A stretch of DNA of 64,000 bases from JAIBJN01 sp963699495 (GCA_963699495.1 CAVOUB010000002.1:62001-126000); one strand, 5' to 3'; positions 17,389 through 25,998 are shown, counted from the stretch's first letter. Notes: generated from the sequence alone by a model not told the origin. Numbers and translations are program-made.

Positions 17389-18211
17389 CGCGCGCCTGAA
17401 CCGACTCTTCGCCGCCGACGGGCGCTGTTTCGACGTCGCAGTGGACCATGGCTTCTTCGGGGAGCCCTCCTTCCTCGCGGGGATCGAAGACCTGGAGCGG
17501 GCGGTGCGCACCCTCGTGGACGCCGGGCCTGACGCGATCCAGCTCTCCCCCGGCGAGGCTCCACTCCTCCAGCAGCTGGCCGGCCCCGACAAGCCTGCGC
17601 TCGTGTTGCGCACCGACGTCGCGAACGTGTACGGCCCGACCCCTCCGCGCACGCTCTGGAGCGAGCTCGTCGAGGACGCCGTCGGGCGCGCGTTGCGCCT
17701 CGACGCCGCCTGCGTCGTCGTCAACCTCCTCTCGCTCCCCGGGGAGCCGGAGCTCCACCGGCAGTGCGTCCGCAACGTCTCGACCCTGCGCGCTGCCTGC
17801 GAACCGCTCGGACTGCCCGTGATGGTCGAGCCGCTCGCGATGAAGCCGGCCGAGGCCGGCTACGGCGTGAACGGGGACGCCGACACGGTCGTGACGCTCG
17901 TCCGCCAGGCCGTCGAGCTGGGCGCCGACGTCGTCAAGGCCGACCCCACCGACGAGCTCGGCGAATACGGTCGGGTCGTGGAGGCGGCCGGCCGCGTGCC
18001 GGTGCTCGTGCGGGGCGGCGGGCGCGCTTCGGACGAGGAGATCTTGGGCCGCACCGAGGCCGTCCTCCAGCAGGGCGCCGCCGGAATCGTCTACGGGCGC
18101 AACGTGGTCCAGCACGCGGACCCGGCCGGAATGACGCGCGCGCTCATGGCGATCGTGCACGAGGGCGCGTCCGCCGAGAAGGCGCTCGCAGGCCTCACCG
18201 CCCGTGCCTGA
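17375..18211 (+). CDS. Class I aldolase (DeoC/LsrF/FbaB type)
   Basis: This 278-residue TIM-barrel protein resembles the DeoC/LacD/LsrF aldolase group. The N-terminal FDVAVDHGFFGEPSFLAG matches the HG motif of archaeal-type class I fructose-bisphosphate aldolases and LsrF. The probable Schiff-base Lys is in GADVVKADPTDE, and VLVRGGGRASDEEIL and GIVYGRNVVQH form the phosphate-binding end. I place the start at TTG 17375 because GGGAGGAG lies just upstream; this overlaps the dehydrogenase gene by 14 bases. It probably splits a phosphorylated keto-sugar made by the kinase of the locus. Confidence 0.8.
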   Translation: MRIASARLNRLFAADGRCFDVAVDHGFFGEPSFLAGIEDLERAVRTLVDAGPDAIQLSPGEAPLLQQLAGPDKPALVLRTDVANVYGPTPPRTLWSELVEDAVGRALRLDAACVVVNLLSLPGEPELHRQCVRNVSTLRAACEPLGLPVMVEPLAMKPAEAGYGVNGDADTVVTLVRQAVELGADVVKADPTDELGEYGRVVEAAGRVPVLVRGGGRASDEEILGRTEAVLQQGAAGIVYGRNVVQHADPAGMTRALMAIVHEGASAEKALAGLTARA

Positions 18212-19367
18212 CCGAGTCGTTCGCTTCGGCATCGTGGGCGGCGGCCTCATGGGCCGGGAGTTCGCCAGCGCGGCCGCCCGATGGGTGCACCTCGACGTCC
18301 CGGGTATCCGGCCCGAGGTCGCAGTCGTCTGCGACCTGAATCCGGACGTGCTCGAGTGGTACGAGCGGCTCGACCCGGCGCCGCGGCTCGTCTCCGACTA
18401 CCGCGAGCTGCTGGCGGACGACTCGGTCGAGGCGGTCTATTGCGCCGTCCCGCACCACCTCCACGAGGAGGTCTTTACCGCCTCGCTCCGGGCGGGGAAG
18501 CACCTGCTGGGCGAGAAGCCGTTCGGCATCGACCTGCCCGCGAACCAGGCGATCGGCGCGGAGATCGCCGCGCGCCCCGAGCTCCTTGTCCGCTGCTCGT
18601 CTGAGCTGCCTTTCTATCCGGGCGGCCAGCGCGTGTGGCGCTGGATCGCCGATCGTCGCTACGGGCGCGTGCTCGAGGTGCGTTCGGCCTTCCTGCACTC
18701 GAGCGACCTCGATCCGGGGAAGCCGATCAACTGGAAGCGGCGCGCCGAGCAGAACGGCGAATACGGGGTCATGGGCGACCTCGGCATGCACGCTCTACAC
18801 GTGCCCCTTCGCGCAGGTTGGTTCCCCAAGGACGTGCGCGCGATCCTTTCGGACGTCGTCCGCTCGCGGCCCGACGGCCGGGGAGGAACGGCTCCGTGCG
18901 ACACGTGGGACAACGCTACCCTCCTCTGTGAGGTGGAAGCGGATGGCGATGCCTTCCCGCTTCGGATCGAGACGAAGCGGATCGCCCCCGGCGAGACGAA
19001 CACCTGGATCATCGAAGTGGACGGGACCGAGGGCTCGATCGCCTATACGACCAAGCAGCCCAAGACGCTGCGCTGGATGGAGTACGAGCCCGGCGGACCG
19101 CAGGCTTGGAGCGTCCTCGACCTGGGCTCGGAGTCGGCGTACCCGTCGATCACCGGGGCGATCTTCGAGTTCGGCTTCTCCGACGCGATTCTCCAGATGT
19201 GGGCTGCCTTCCTCGACGAGCTCGCCAACGGCCGGGACGGCATGCGCCAGCCCTTCCATTGCGCCACGCCGGAGGAAGCAGCGGCGACGCATCAGCTCTT
19301 CACGGCAGCGCTCGAGTCGCAGGCGACCTCGTCGGTCGTCGCCGTCAGCGCCGCACCCGCCCCCTAG
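18204..19367 (+). CDS. Gfo/Idh/MocA-family dehydrogenase, second copy
   Basis: This 387-residue oxidoreductase has an N-terminal Rossmann fold (FGIVGGGLMGREFASAAARW), the motif LLGEKPFGIDLPANQ in the position of EKP, and the C-terminal domain with GVMGDLGMHALHVPLRAGW. It is only distantly similar to the copy at 16222. Two oxidation steps on neighbouring hydroxyls would give a diketo compound that a creatininase-type hydrolase could open. The GTG start overlaps the aldolase by eight bases. The gene ends 25 bases before the left end of a transposase element. Confidence 0.83.
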   Translation: MPDRVVRFGIVGGGLMGREFASAAARWVHLDVPGIRPEVAVVCDLNPDVLEWYERLDPAPRLVSDYRELLADDSVEAVYCAVPHHLHEEVFTASLRAGKHLLGEKPFGIDLPANQAIGAEIAARPELLVRCSSELPFYPGGQRVWRWIADRRYGRVLEVRSAFLHSSDLDPGKPINWKRRAEQNGEYGVMGDLGMHALHVPLRAGWFPKDVRAILSDVVRSRPDGRGGTAPCDTWDNATLLCEVEADGDAFPLRIETKRIAPGETNTWIIEVDGTEGSIAYTTKQPKTLRWMEYEPGGPQAWSVLDLGSESAYPSITGAIFEFGFSDAILQMWAAFLDELANGRDGMRQPFHCATPEEAAATHQLFTAALESQATSSVVAVSAAPAP

Positions 19368-19414
19368 CAACGCCGATGTCCCGGACGGCCATGCCCTGGG
19401 GTCAGGTCTTGCAT

Positions 19415-20239
19415 TCACGCACCCGCCTCTTCCCGCCGCAGCCGCCTGCTCACCGTCGAGTAGTGGCAGTCGAGATGCTCGCCGATCGACCGCAGCGTGT
19501 ACCCGTGGCGGCGGTACGCGGTCGCAACGGGAGTATCGGGGTCGCGGGCGAAGATCTCGGCAAGGGTCGGCGGGAGCGGCTCGACCTGCACGCGGGGGAT
19601 CTCAGGGAGCGGTGGTTCGTGGCCGAAGCGTTCCGAGAGGAGTGTCGTGCTGCCGAGCCGCTCGCCGCATACCCGCCCACCCAGCAGCTCGGGCTTGCCC
19701 TCGGCGACGAAGGCGCGATAACGCGCCTGGGCCGGCCCTCTCGTGGCCGCGAAGTTGCTCAGGATCCAGTCGGTGGCGAGGAAGCGCTCCGCGGGCGCGT
19801 GGCCGGCCGTGGCCTGGTAACTGCTCCAGTAGTAGGCCCCGGGGCGGAGGCACACGCCTGCCCGGACCGGGTTGAGGACGACGTAGCGGCATAGTGCGAG
19901 CAGGTGGCTTTCCTTCTCGACGAGGATCGAGCGGTAGCGCGCCTGAAAGACGTGTCCGGACCGACCATGCCGGTCGTTGAACCCCTGCGCGTAAGGGCCG
20001 TTGAGCTGTTGCATCCCGGTCGGCAAGTTCGGCCGCGGCGTCTCGACGAGGAGGTGGTAGTGGTTCCCCATCAGGCAGTAGGCGTGGCAGAGCCAGCCGA
20101 ACCGGTCGACCACACGGGCGAGCGTCCGCAGAAACCGGAAGCGATCGGCATCGTCGCGGTAGATCGGTGCGCGCTCGTTCCCGCGCGCGATGACGTGATA
20201 GACGCCTCCCGGGACGCAGATCCGCAGCGGCCGAGCCAT
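19415..20239 (-). CDS. REP-associated tyrosine transposase (Y1/IS200-like)
   Basis: This 274-residue protein is a RAYT-family HUH single-strand transposase. It starts with the typical MARPLRICVPGGVYHVIARG, carries the HUH motif as HYH in MGNHYHLLVET, and shows GHVFQARYRSILVEKE and LCRYVVLNPVRAG. The last part (EHLDCHYSTVSRRLRREE) is a short helix-turn-helix found in longer RAYTs. No frameshift is visible, so it may still be active. The start is ATG at 20239, and the gene fills nearly the whole element. A relative, shorter and without the tail, lies at 51435. Confidence 0.88.
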   Translation of the reverse strand: MARPLRICVPGGVYHVIARGNERAPIYRDDADRFRFLRTLARVVDRFGWLCHAYCLMGNHYHLLVETPRPNLPTGMQQLNGPYAQGFNDRHGRSGHVFQARYRSILVEKESHLLALCRYVVLNPVRAGVCLRPGAYYWSSYQATAGHAPAERFLATDWILSNFAATRGPAQARYRAFVAEGKPELLGGRVCGERLGSTTLLSERFGHEPPLPEIPRVQVEPLPPTLAEIFARDPDTPVATAYRRHGYTLRSIGEHLDCHYSTVSRRLRREEAGA

Positions 20240-20335
20240 GACACGAAGCTACGGCCGCCGCGGCCGATCGCAAGGGACCGGACTGAGTTTTCACACTTCC
20301 GGAGCGGTTGCCAGGGGGATGCGGCAATGCAAGAC

Positions 20336-20365
20336 CTGACCCCAGGGCGTGGGCTCTGGGGTCAG
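20336..20365. repeat. REP-type hairpin at the transposase element end
   Basis: CTGACCCCAG (20336-20345) pairs perfectly with CTGGGGTCAG (20356-20365) around a ten-base loop. Such imperfect palindromes are the recognition sites of REP-associated transposases. The stop codon of glcF (20362-20364, minus strand) lies inside the right arm, so the hairpin may also end or stabilise that transcript. Confidence 0.65.
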
Positions 20366-21615
20366 CGGCGCGCCCGCGCGAGCAGCTCGCCGGCTTCGAC
20401 GCCGCGGAGCGACGCGTCCACAAGCTCTACTGGGTGGAACGCTGCGAGCGGCCGTCCCGCTCGCCGGAGCGCTGCGCTCACCTGGACGAGGCAGCCGGGG
20501 TTGGCGGCCGCATACGCGTCGGGCTCGACGGCGAGGACGCGTTCGGCTTTGCGCCGCCCCAGCTCGAGCGCGGCCTCCGGTTGCACGAGGTTGTAGATGC
20601 CGGCGCTCCCGCAGCAGAGCGCCTGATCCTCAGGCTCGGCGATGGTCAGGCCGGGGATCGGTGCAAGCACGATCCGCTGCTCCGCTCGTACGCCCTGCGC
20701 GTGGGCGAGATGGCAGGAGTCCTGGAGCGCGATCCGGAGCGCGAGCGGCTTCAGCTCCACGCGCGGCTCGAGCCCGGCGAGGAGCTCGGAGACGTCGCGG
20801 GCGCGGGCTGAGAACGCGACCGCCCGCTCGGCGTAAGCCGGGTCGTCGGCGAGCAGGTGCGCATAGTCCTTCAGGTTCGAGCCGCACCCTGCAGCGTTGG
20901 AGACGACGAGATCGACGCCCGTCTCCTCGAACGTGTCGATCGTCTGCCGTGCGTGCTCGAGGCCCTTTTCGTGCCGCCCGGCGTGCACCGCCAGGGCGCC
21001 GCAGCATCCCTGGGCTCGTGGGGCGACGACCTCGAAGCCGTACGCGGCGAGGACGCGGGCCGTGGCTGCGTTCACGTCGCCGAAGAGGACCCGCTGGACG
21101 CAGCCGGTGAGCAGGCCCACGCGGACCGTCCGCTCGCCGACAGGCTCCGTGAGCTCGGGCGCCCGCACTCCCGAGCGCCAGGTCGGCGCCAGGTCGGCGA
21201 GCGGGCTCAGGAGACCGGGCAGCGGCAGCCTTCGCCCCACCGGAGCGAACCGAAGCGCCGCTCGCAGCCGGCGTGGATGCGGGACGACGGCCAGGACGGC
21301 GGAGCGAAGAGCGCGTTCCCCGCGTGGGCGCACGTACTCGCGCTCGATCGTCGCGCGCGTCTGCTCGATCAGGCGGTCGTACTGGACACCGGACGGGCAC
21401 GAAGTCACGCACGCCATGCAGCCGAGGCAGCGGTCGAAGTGCTCGACGACCGTCGGGTCGAGTCGGAGCGTTCCGTCGGCGAGCCCTTCCATCAAGTAGA
21501 TGCGCCCCCGCGGCGAGTCCATCTCCTCCCGCCAGAGACCCCATGTCGGGCAGGTCGGCAGGCAGAAGCCGCAATGCACGCAGGTGCTGAGGAGCTCGCG
21601 GTCGATTCCCGTCAC
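20362..21615 (-). CDS. glcF: Glycolate oxidase iron-sulfur subunit
   Basis: This 417-residue subunit carries two 4Fe-4S ferredoxin motifs, CVHCGFCLPTCP and CLGCMACVTSCP, and two CCG-type cysteine-rich domains (GCCGALAVHAG and CCGSAGIYNL) that are thought to pass electrons to the membrane quinone pool. The GTG start at 21615 overlaps the glcE stop as GTGA. With GlcD and GlcE it would oxidise glycolate or a related 2-hydroxy acid to the keto acid. The stop codon lies inside the hairpin of the neighbouring mobile element, so the last residues may have been remodelled by its insertion. Confidence 0.87.
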   Translation of the reverse strand: MTGIDRELLSTCVHCGFCLPTCPTWGLWREEMDSPRGRIYLMEGLADGTLRLDPTVVEHFDRCLGCMACVTSCPSGVQYDRLIEQTRATIEREYVRPRGERALRSAVLAVVPHPRRLRAALRFAPVGRRLPLPGLLSPLADLAPTWRSGVRAPELTEPVGERTVRVGLLTGCVQRVLFGDVNAATARVLAAYGFEVVAPRAQGCCGALAVHAGRHEKGLEHARQTIDTFEETGVDLVVSNAAGCGSNLKDYAHLLADDPAYAERAVAFSARARDVSELLAGLEPRVELKPLALRIALQDSCHLAHAQGVRAEQRIVLAPIPGLTIAEPEDQALCCGSAGIYNLVQPEAALELGRRKAERVLAVEPDAYAAANPGCLVQVSAALRRAGRPLAAFHPVELVDASLRGVEAGELLARARR

Positions 21616-22544
21616 GCGAGGACTCCCCCGGGGTCGAACTGCTGTCTCACCCGCTCGGCGAGCGCAGACCACGGCTGCTCGTAGGGCTGGGGCAGGTATG
21701 CGAAGCAGGTGGGGCCGATCCGAACGAGGGCCGCCGGCAGCTCCCCCAGCACGGACCGGAGCTCGCCTGCGGCGAACGCTCCTCGTGAACGTGACTCCAG
21801 CTGGCGAGCGGCGACCTCGTCCCAGACCCCTGTGTCCTCACGGCCACCCAGGAGGGCGCGGCCCTGCTCCAGCTGGGCCGAGGTCGCCGCATCGCCGCCT
21901 TCAAAGAGGAGGGCGAGAGCGGACTCCCGTTCGCTCCAGACGAGATCGACGGCGCTCGGCGCGAGCGTCGAATGGAGCACCGTCCGCACAAGGCTCTGCA
22001 CGTCGGTCGGCGCGGCCACGGGGATGACAAGGGTGCGAGTCGCCTCGGGGCGTGGATGGAGGCGCAGGCTCACGCGCGCGATCAATCCCAGGCGCCCGTG
22101 CGAACCGCAGAAGAGCTTGGCCAGGTCGTAGCCGGCGACGTTCTTCACGACCTTGCCGCCGGCGTTGGCGACGGTGCCGTCCGCGAGGACGACCGTCACC
22201 CCGAGGACGAGGTCGCGCACACGTCCGTACCGATGGGCGCGAGGGCCGAAGAGGTCGCCGGCGATCGCTCCGCCGATCGTCGGATCGCCCGGGGGGTCGA
22301 GCGCGAGCATCTGGCCGTGCTCGGCCAGGCGCTCGTTGAGGGCCGAGAGACGGATGCCCGCCTCGACGGTGGCCGTGAGGTCGCCTGCCTCGTGCTCGAG
22401 CAGCCGGTTGAGGTAGCGCGTCGACACGACGAGGTCACCGCCTGCGCGGTCGATGGATACGCGCCGGCCCTCGCGCGCCGCCTGCCCGAGGATCTCGGCG
22501 GCCTGGGTTATCGCAAGGGGCTCGGCTTCAAAGACGCTCGGCAA
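21612..22544 (-). CDS. glcE: Glycolate oxidase FAD-binding subunit
   Basis: This 310-residue protein has the GlcE pattern: an incomplete FAD-binding fold with LTATVEAGIRLSALNERLAEHG, LDPPGDPTIGGAIAGDLFGPR, and GGKVVKNVAGYDLAKLFCGS followed by GRLGLI. GlcE lacks the full oxidase domain of GlcD and works as its partner. It overlaps glcD by 17 bases and glcF by four, giving the operon order glcD-glcE-glcF on the minus strand. Confidence 0.85.
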   Translation of the reverse strand: MPSVFEAEPLAITQAAEILGQAAREGRRVSIDRAGGDLVVSTRYLNRLLEHEAGDLTATVEAGIRLSALNERLAEHGQMLALDPPGDPTIGGAIAGDLFGPRAHRYGRVRDLVLGVTVVLADGTVANAGGKVVKNVAGYDLAKLFCGSHGRLGLIARVSLRLHPRPEATRTLVIPVAAPTDVQSLVRTVLHSTLAPSAVDLVWSERESALALLFEGGDAATSAQLEQGRALLGGREDTGVWDEVAARQLESRSRGAFAAGELRSVLGELPAALVRIGPTCFAYLPQPYEQPWSALAERVRQQFDPGGVLA

Positions 22545-23967
22545 GGCCTGCCCTCTCGAGGGGGTGCGCCCGGTAAGGGCCCGGCACCTCGCCGCAGAGA
22601 CGCGGGGTCGGCAGAATCTTGCCCGGGTTGGCCAGCCCTGCCGGGTCGAAGCCGAGCCGAAGACGGCCCATCGTCTCGAGGTCGTCGGGGCCGAACATGC
22701 TCGGCATCGCGCACGCCTTGTCGACCCCGATCCCGTGCTCGCCGGTCAGAGATCCTCCTGCATCCATGCAGGCGTCCAGGATGGCCACGGCGAGCACCTC
22801 GGCGCGCTCGGCCTGGCCTGGCTCGCGGGCGTCGTAGAGGACGAGCGGGTGCAGGTTGCCGTCCCCGGCGTGGAAGACGTTGCCGACCCGGAGCCCGTGC
22901 TCTCGCTCGAGCTCGGCGATGCGGCGAAGCACCTCGGGCAGGCGCGTACGCGGGACGACTCCGTCCTGGACGTAGTAGTCGTGGCTCACCCGGCCCATCG
23001 CCGCGAACGCCGATCGGCGTCCGAGCCAGAGCAGGGCCCGCTCGGCGTCGTCGGCTGCCACCCGGATCTCCACGGCGCCGGCCTCGAGACAGAGCTTCTC
23101 GACTGCCGCGAGATCGTGCTCGACCTGCATCGTCAGCCCGTCGAGCTCGACGATCAGGACGGCGGCGACCTCCGGGTAGCCCGGGTGTACGGCCGCCTCC
23201 GCAGCCTGGACCGTGAGTCGGTCCATCATCTCGATCGCCGCGGGGAGGATCCGGGCGGCGATCACCCCCGAGACGGCTGCTCCTGCCTGGTCGGTCGAGT
23301 CGAAGCCGGCGAGGAGCGTGCGCACGGCTTCCGGGCGGCGGAGCACACGAACCACTATTTCCGTAGCGATGCCCAGCGTCCCCTCGGAGCCGATGAAGGC
23401 ACCGAGCAGGTCGGGTCCCGGATCCCCCGCGCGCAGCCTCACGAGCTCGCCGTCCGGGAGGACGACCTCGGCCTCGAGCACGTGGTTGACGGTGAAGCCG
23501 TGCTTCAGGCAGTGGGCTCCTCCGGAGTTCTCGGCAACGTTGCCGCCGATCGTGCAGACCTGCTGGCTGGAGGGGTCGGGCGCGTAGAAGAATCCGTGGG
23601 GAGCGACGGCTTCCGTGATCGCGAGGTTCGTGACGCCCGGCTGGGCGGTGACCCGCGCGCTCTCGAGGTCCACCTCGAGGATGCGATCCATGCGCGCGAG
23701 CGAGATGACGATTCCCTCGGCGACGGGCAGGGCGCCGCCGGATAGGCCCGTTCCGGCTCCACGGGCGACGAAGGGGATGCCGTCGCGTGCGCAGAGGCGG
23801 ACGACCGCCTGGACCTCCGCTGTGCTCGCTGGAAGAGCGACCAGCCCGGGGACGACCCGGTGGCTCGTGAGGCCGTCGCACTCGTAGGTGCGAAGCTGCG
23901 CCGGCTCGGAGATCACCCCAGCGGAGCCGACCGCAGCCTCGACGTCGCTGACGAACTGCGCCCTCAT
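22528..23967 (-). CDS. glcD: Glycolate oxidase catalytic subunit (FAD-linked)
   Basis: This 479-residue flavoprotein shows the complete GlcD architecture. The FAD-binding domain has VARGAGTGLSGGALPVAEG, QQVCTIGGNVAENSGGAHC and LLGAFIGSEGTLGIATE, and the oxidase domain has NVFHAGDGNLHPLVLYD, SLTGEHGIGVDKACAM and NPGKILPTP. The ATG at 23967 gives the conserved family N-terminus; the longer open frame upstream is antisense to pfkB. It is divergent from the PfkB kinase gene with only 33 bases between the starts. Confidence 0.9.
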   Translation of the reverse strand: MRAQFVSDVEAAVGSAGVISEPAQLRTYECDGLTSHRVVPGLVALPASTAEVQAVVRLCARDGIPFVARGAGTGLSGGALPVAEGIVISLARMDRILEVDLESARVTAQPGVTNLAITEAVAPHGFFYAPDPSSQQVCTIGGNVAENSGGAHCLKHGFTVNHVLEAEVVLPDGELVRLRAGDPGPDLLGAFIGSEGTLGIATEIVVRVLRRPEAVRTLLAGFDSTDQAGAAVSGVIAARILPAAIEMMDRLTVQAAEAAVHPGYPEVAAVLIVELDGLTMQVEHDLAAVEKLCLEAGAVEIRVAADDAERALLWLGRRSAFAAMGRVSHDYYVQDGVVPRTRLPEVLRRIAELEREHGLRVGNVFHAGDGNLHPLVLYDAREPGQAERAEVLAVAILDACMDAGGSLTGEHGIGVDKACAMPSMFGPDDLETMGRLRLGFDPAGLANPGKILPTPRLCGEVPGPYRAHPLERAGLAERL

Positions 23968-23980
23968 GCCGAGTCCACCG

Positions 23981-23993
23981 GGATACGTTATCC
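23981..23993. promoter_or_regulatory. Short inverted repeat between divergent glcD and pfkB
   Basis: GGATA and TATCC are arranged as an inverted repeat around CGT in the 33-base gap between the two divergent starts. TACGTT (23984-23989) could serve as a -10 element for pfkB, 11 bases before its ATG. The same hexamer is found upstream of livH. A shared regulator is possible but not shown. Confidence 0.3.
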
Positions 23994-24000
23994 ATCTGCC

Positions 24001-24933
24001 ATGGACGTCGTCTGTCTCGGAATCCTGGTGGCCGACACCATCGCCCGCCCGGTTGGTGAGCTTCCCGACCGCGGCTCGCTGGGGCTCGTGGACGAGATCT
24101 CGCTCCACGGGGGCGGCTGCGCTCTCAACACCGCCAGCGCTCTCGTCCGCCTCGGTCTGTCGGCGGGAGCGGCGGGCAAGGTCGGGGACGATGCCCTCGG
24201 CGCCTTCATCCTCGACCTGCTTGACGCCCGCGGCGTCGACCGCAGCGGTCTCCTGGTCGATCCGACTGTCGCGACCTCTGCCAGTGTCGTGCTCGTGGAT
24301 TCCTCCGGCGAGCGGACGTTTCTGCATCTACCCGGCGCGAGCGCGAGCCTGCGGGCCGAAGAACTGGACGGCTCGTACCTCTTCTCGGGACGGTGCCTCC
24401 ACGTCGCCGGCGCGCTCGTTCTGGAGGCACTCGACGGCGAGCCGGGCGCGGGCCTGCTGGCGGAGGCGCGGTCGCGTGGGCTCGTGACGAGCCTCGACAC
24501 GGTTTGGGATGCGACGGGACGCTGGGAGCGCGTCCTTCCCGCGCTGCCGCACGTCGACCTGTTCGCGCCCAGCCTGCCCGAAGGCCGTGCGATCACCGGG
24601 GAAAAGGAGCCCGCGGCGGTCGCCTCGTGGCTCCGGGGGCGGGGCGTCGGGGCTGTCGTGCTCAAGTCCGGCGCCGCGGGCTGCTACGCGTCGGGCGACG
24701 GCTTCGAGGGAGCCATCGAGGCGCTCCCCGTGGCTGCCGTCGACGGCACGGGAGCCGGCGACGCGTTCGTCGCCGGGCTCCTCTACGGCCGCCTGGCGGG
24801 CTGGCACCTCGAACGCTCGGCGCGTTTCGCGAACGCCGTCGGCGCGCTCGCCACGACGGCAGTGGGCGCCGTCGAGGGAGTGCGGGGCCTCGAAGAGACG
24901 CTCGCCCTCGCGGGCCTCGCCGGCGGAGGCTAG
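24001..24933 (+). CDS. PfkB-family carbohydrate kinase
   Basis: This 310-residue sugar kinase has the N-terminal PfkB region (LHGGGCALNTASALVRLG) and the C-terminal catalytic motif DGTGAGDAFVAGLLYG, with the catalytic Asp in GAGD. The family phosphorylates ribose, fructose, keto-deoxy sugar acids, inositol derivatives and others. Here it would supply the phosphorylated intermediate for the aldolase at 17375 and perhaps the effector for the DeoR regulator. The ATG at 24001 starts the conserved MDVVCLGILVADTI. Confidence 0.85.
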   Translation: MDVVCLGILVADTIARPVGELPDRGSLGLVDEISLHGGGCALNTASALVRLGLSAGAAGKVGDDALGAFILDLLDARGVDRSGLLVDPTVATSASVVLVDSSGERTFLHLPGASASLRAEELDGSYLFSGRCLHVAGALVLEALDGEPGAGLLAEARSRGLVTSLDTVWDATGRWERVLPALPHVDLFAPSLPEGRAITGEKEPAAVASWLRGRGVGAVVLKSGAAGCYASGDGFEGAIEALPVAAVDGTGAGDAFVAGLLYGRLAGWHLERSARFANAVGALATTAVGAVEGVRGLEETLALAGLAGGG

Positions 24934-24968
24934 CCGGCGGCCTCGGCGCCGCTAGGCACGTCCACCAC

Positions 24969-25040
24969 GCGCCTGGGAGGATTCGAACCTCCGACCCGCG
25001 GATTAGAAGTCCGCTGCTCTGTCCACTGAGCTACAGGCGC
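24969..25040 (-). tRNA. tRNA-Arg (anticodon TCT)
   Basis: The reverse strand folds into a full 72-base cloverleaf. The acceptor stem GCGCCTG/CAGGCGC is perfect, the anticodon loop is CTTCTAA giving TCT, and the T arm is GGAGG-TTCGAAT-CCTCC. It reads AGA codons. CCA is not encoded. Confidence 0.93.
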
Positions 25041-25081
25041 TCGGGCGCACCGTAGCACCCGCTAAACTCGGGTTCAGGCGC

Positions 25082-25155
25082 GGAGGTCGTAGCTCAGTTG
25101 GTAGAGCCCCGGGTTGTGGTCCCGGTGGTCGTGGGTTCGAATCCCACCGGCCTCC
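25082..25155 (+). tRNA. tRNA-His (anticodon GTG)
   Basis: The acceptor stem is GAGGTCG/CGGCCTC, the anticodon loop is TTGTGGT giving GTG, and the T arm is GTGGG-TTCGAAT-CCCAC. The extra G at position -1 is encoded at 25082 and faces C73 at 25155, as expected for bacterial tRNA-His. CCA is not encoded. Confidence 0.93.
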
Positions 25156-25165
25156 CCTCGTACGG

Positions 25166-25375
25166 CTAACGGCCCTTGCGCGACTCGCGGAGGATGCGCC
25201 CGAGCTGCTTGGCGGCGCTGGGGCCCTGCTCCTTGACCGTCCTCGCGACCGCCGGCCCGTGCTTCCTCGCAGACTTCTGCGCCGCTTCGAGGATCGCACG
25301 CCGCTGCTCGGGAGGAATGCGCTTCCACCCCTGCTGCGCCTTCATGGCGACCAGTAAGACCTTGAACACGGGCAT
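25166..25375 (-). CDS. Small basic hypothetical protein
   Basis: This 69-residue protein is rich in Lys, Arg, Ala and Gln (PPEQRRAILEAAQKSARKHG) and has no signal peptide or cysteine. It is likely helical and could bind nucleic acid. An internal ATG at codon 11 would give 59 residues. It follows the superoxide dismutase start region only loosely and lies next to tRNA-His. I do not recognise the family. Confidence 0.5.
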   Translation of the reverse strand: MPVFKVLLVAMKAQQGWKRIPPEQRRAILEAAQKSARKHGPAVARTVKEQGPSAAKQLGRILRESRKGR

Positions 25376-25395
25376 CGAGACGCTCTAGCCGGACA

Positions 25396-25998
25396 CTACG
25401 CTGCGGAGAAGCGCTCCGCCACCTTCGCCCAGTCGACCGTCTCCCACCAGGCGTCGAGGTAGTCGGGGCGCCGGTTCTGGTACTTCAGATAGTAGGCGTG
25501 CTCCCAGACGTCGACGCCCAGGAGCGGCGTCTTGCCGTCCGAGATGGGGTTGTCCTGGTTCGCCGTGGAGACGACCGCGAGCGACCCGCCGTCGGAGATG
25601 AGCCACGCCCACCCGGAGCCGAACTGGTTGACGCCGGCTTCCTTCAGCTTCGCCTGGAAGTCCGCGAAGGAGCCGAAGGCGTCGTCGACGGCCGCGCCGA
25701 GGTCGCCGTCGGGAGCGCCGCCTCCGCCCGGGCCCATGCTCTCCCAGAACAGCGTGTGGTTGTAGTGGCCGCCGCCGTTGTTCCGCACGGCCGTCCGCTT
25801 GTCGTCGGGGATCTGGCCGAGGCTCGCGAGAACCTCCTCGATCGGCCGGTCGGCCCAGTCCGTGCCTTCGAGCGCCGCGTTGACCTTGTCCACGTACGCC
25901 TGGTGGTGCTTGTCGTGGTGGATCCGCATCGTCTGCTCGTCGATGTGGGGCTCGAGCGCGTCGTAGTCGTAGGGGAGAGGTGGGACCGTGTACGCCAT
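25396..25998 (-). CDS. sodA: Superoxide dismutase, Mn type of the Fe/Mn family
   Basis: This 200-residue enzyme converts superoxide to hydrogen peroxide and oxygen. The four metal ligands are visible: His27 in MRIHHDKHH, the His in GGHYNHTLFW, and Asp and His in DVWEHAYYL. The combination NNGGGHYNH and NQDNP, with a Gln before Asp-Asn-Pro, is typical of Mn rather than Fe enzymes. AAGGAG lies seven bases before the ATG. It is a single-gene unit with about 280 bases of upstream space shared with the divergent regulator. Confidence 0.93.
   Translation of the reverse strand: MAYTVPPLPYDYDALEPHIDEQTMRIHHDKHHQAYVDKVNAALEGTDWADRPIEEVLASLGQIPDDKRTAVRNNGGGHYNHTLFWESMGPGGGGAPDGDLGAAVDDAFGSFADFQAKLKEAGVNQFGSGWAWLISDGGSLAVVSTANQDNPISDGKTPLLGVDVWEHAYYLKYQNRRPDYLDAWWETVDWAKVAERFSAA

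Larger units (their letters stand above)
19393..20365. mobile_element. REP-associated (IS200/RAYT-type) transposon with inverted ends
   Basis: The element is bounded by a perfect 23-base inverted repeat. The left copy at 19393-19415 begins GCCCTGGGGTCAGG, and the right copy at 20326-20348 ends CCTGACCCCAGGGC. It carries one Y1-type transposase gene on the minus strand. The right side continues into a strong hairpin at 20336-20365. Long inverted ends built round GGGGTCAG are unlike classical IS200 and fit a self-mobilising REP/RAYT unit. It lies between two catabolic genes and touches the end of glcF. Confidence 0.75.
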
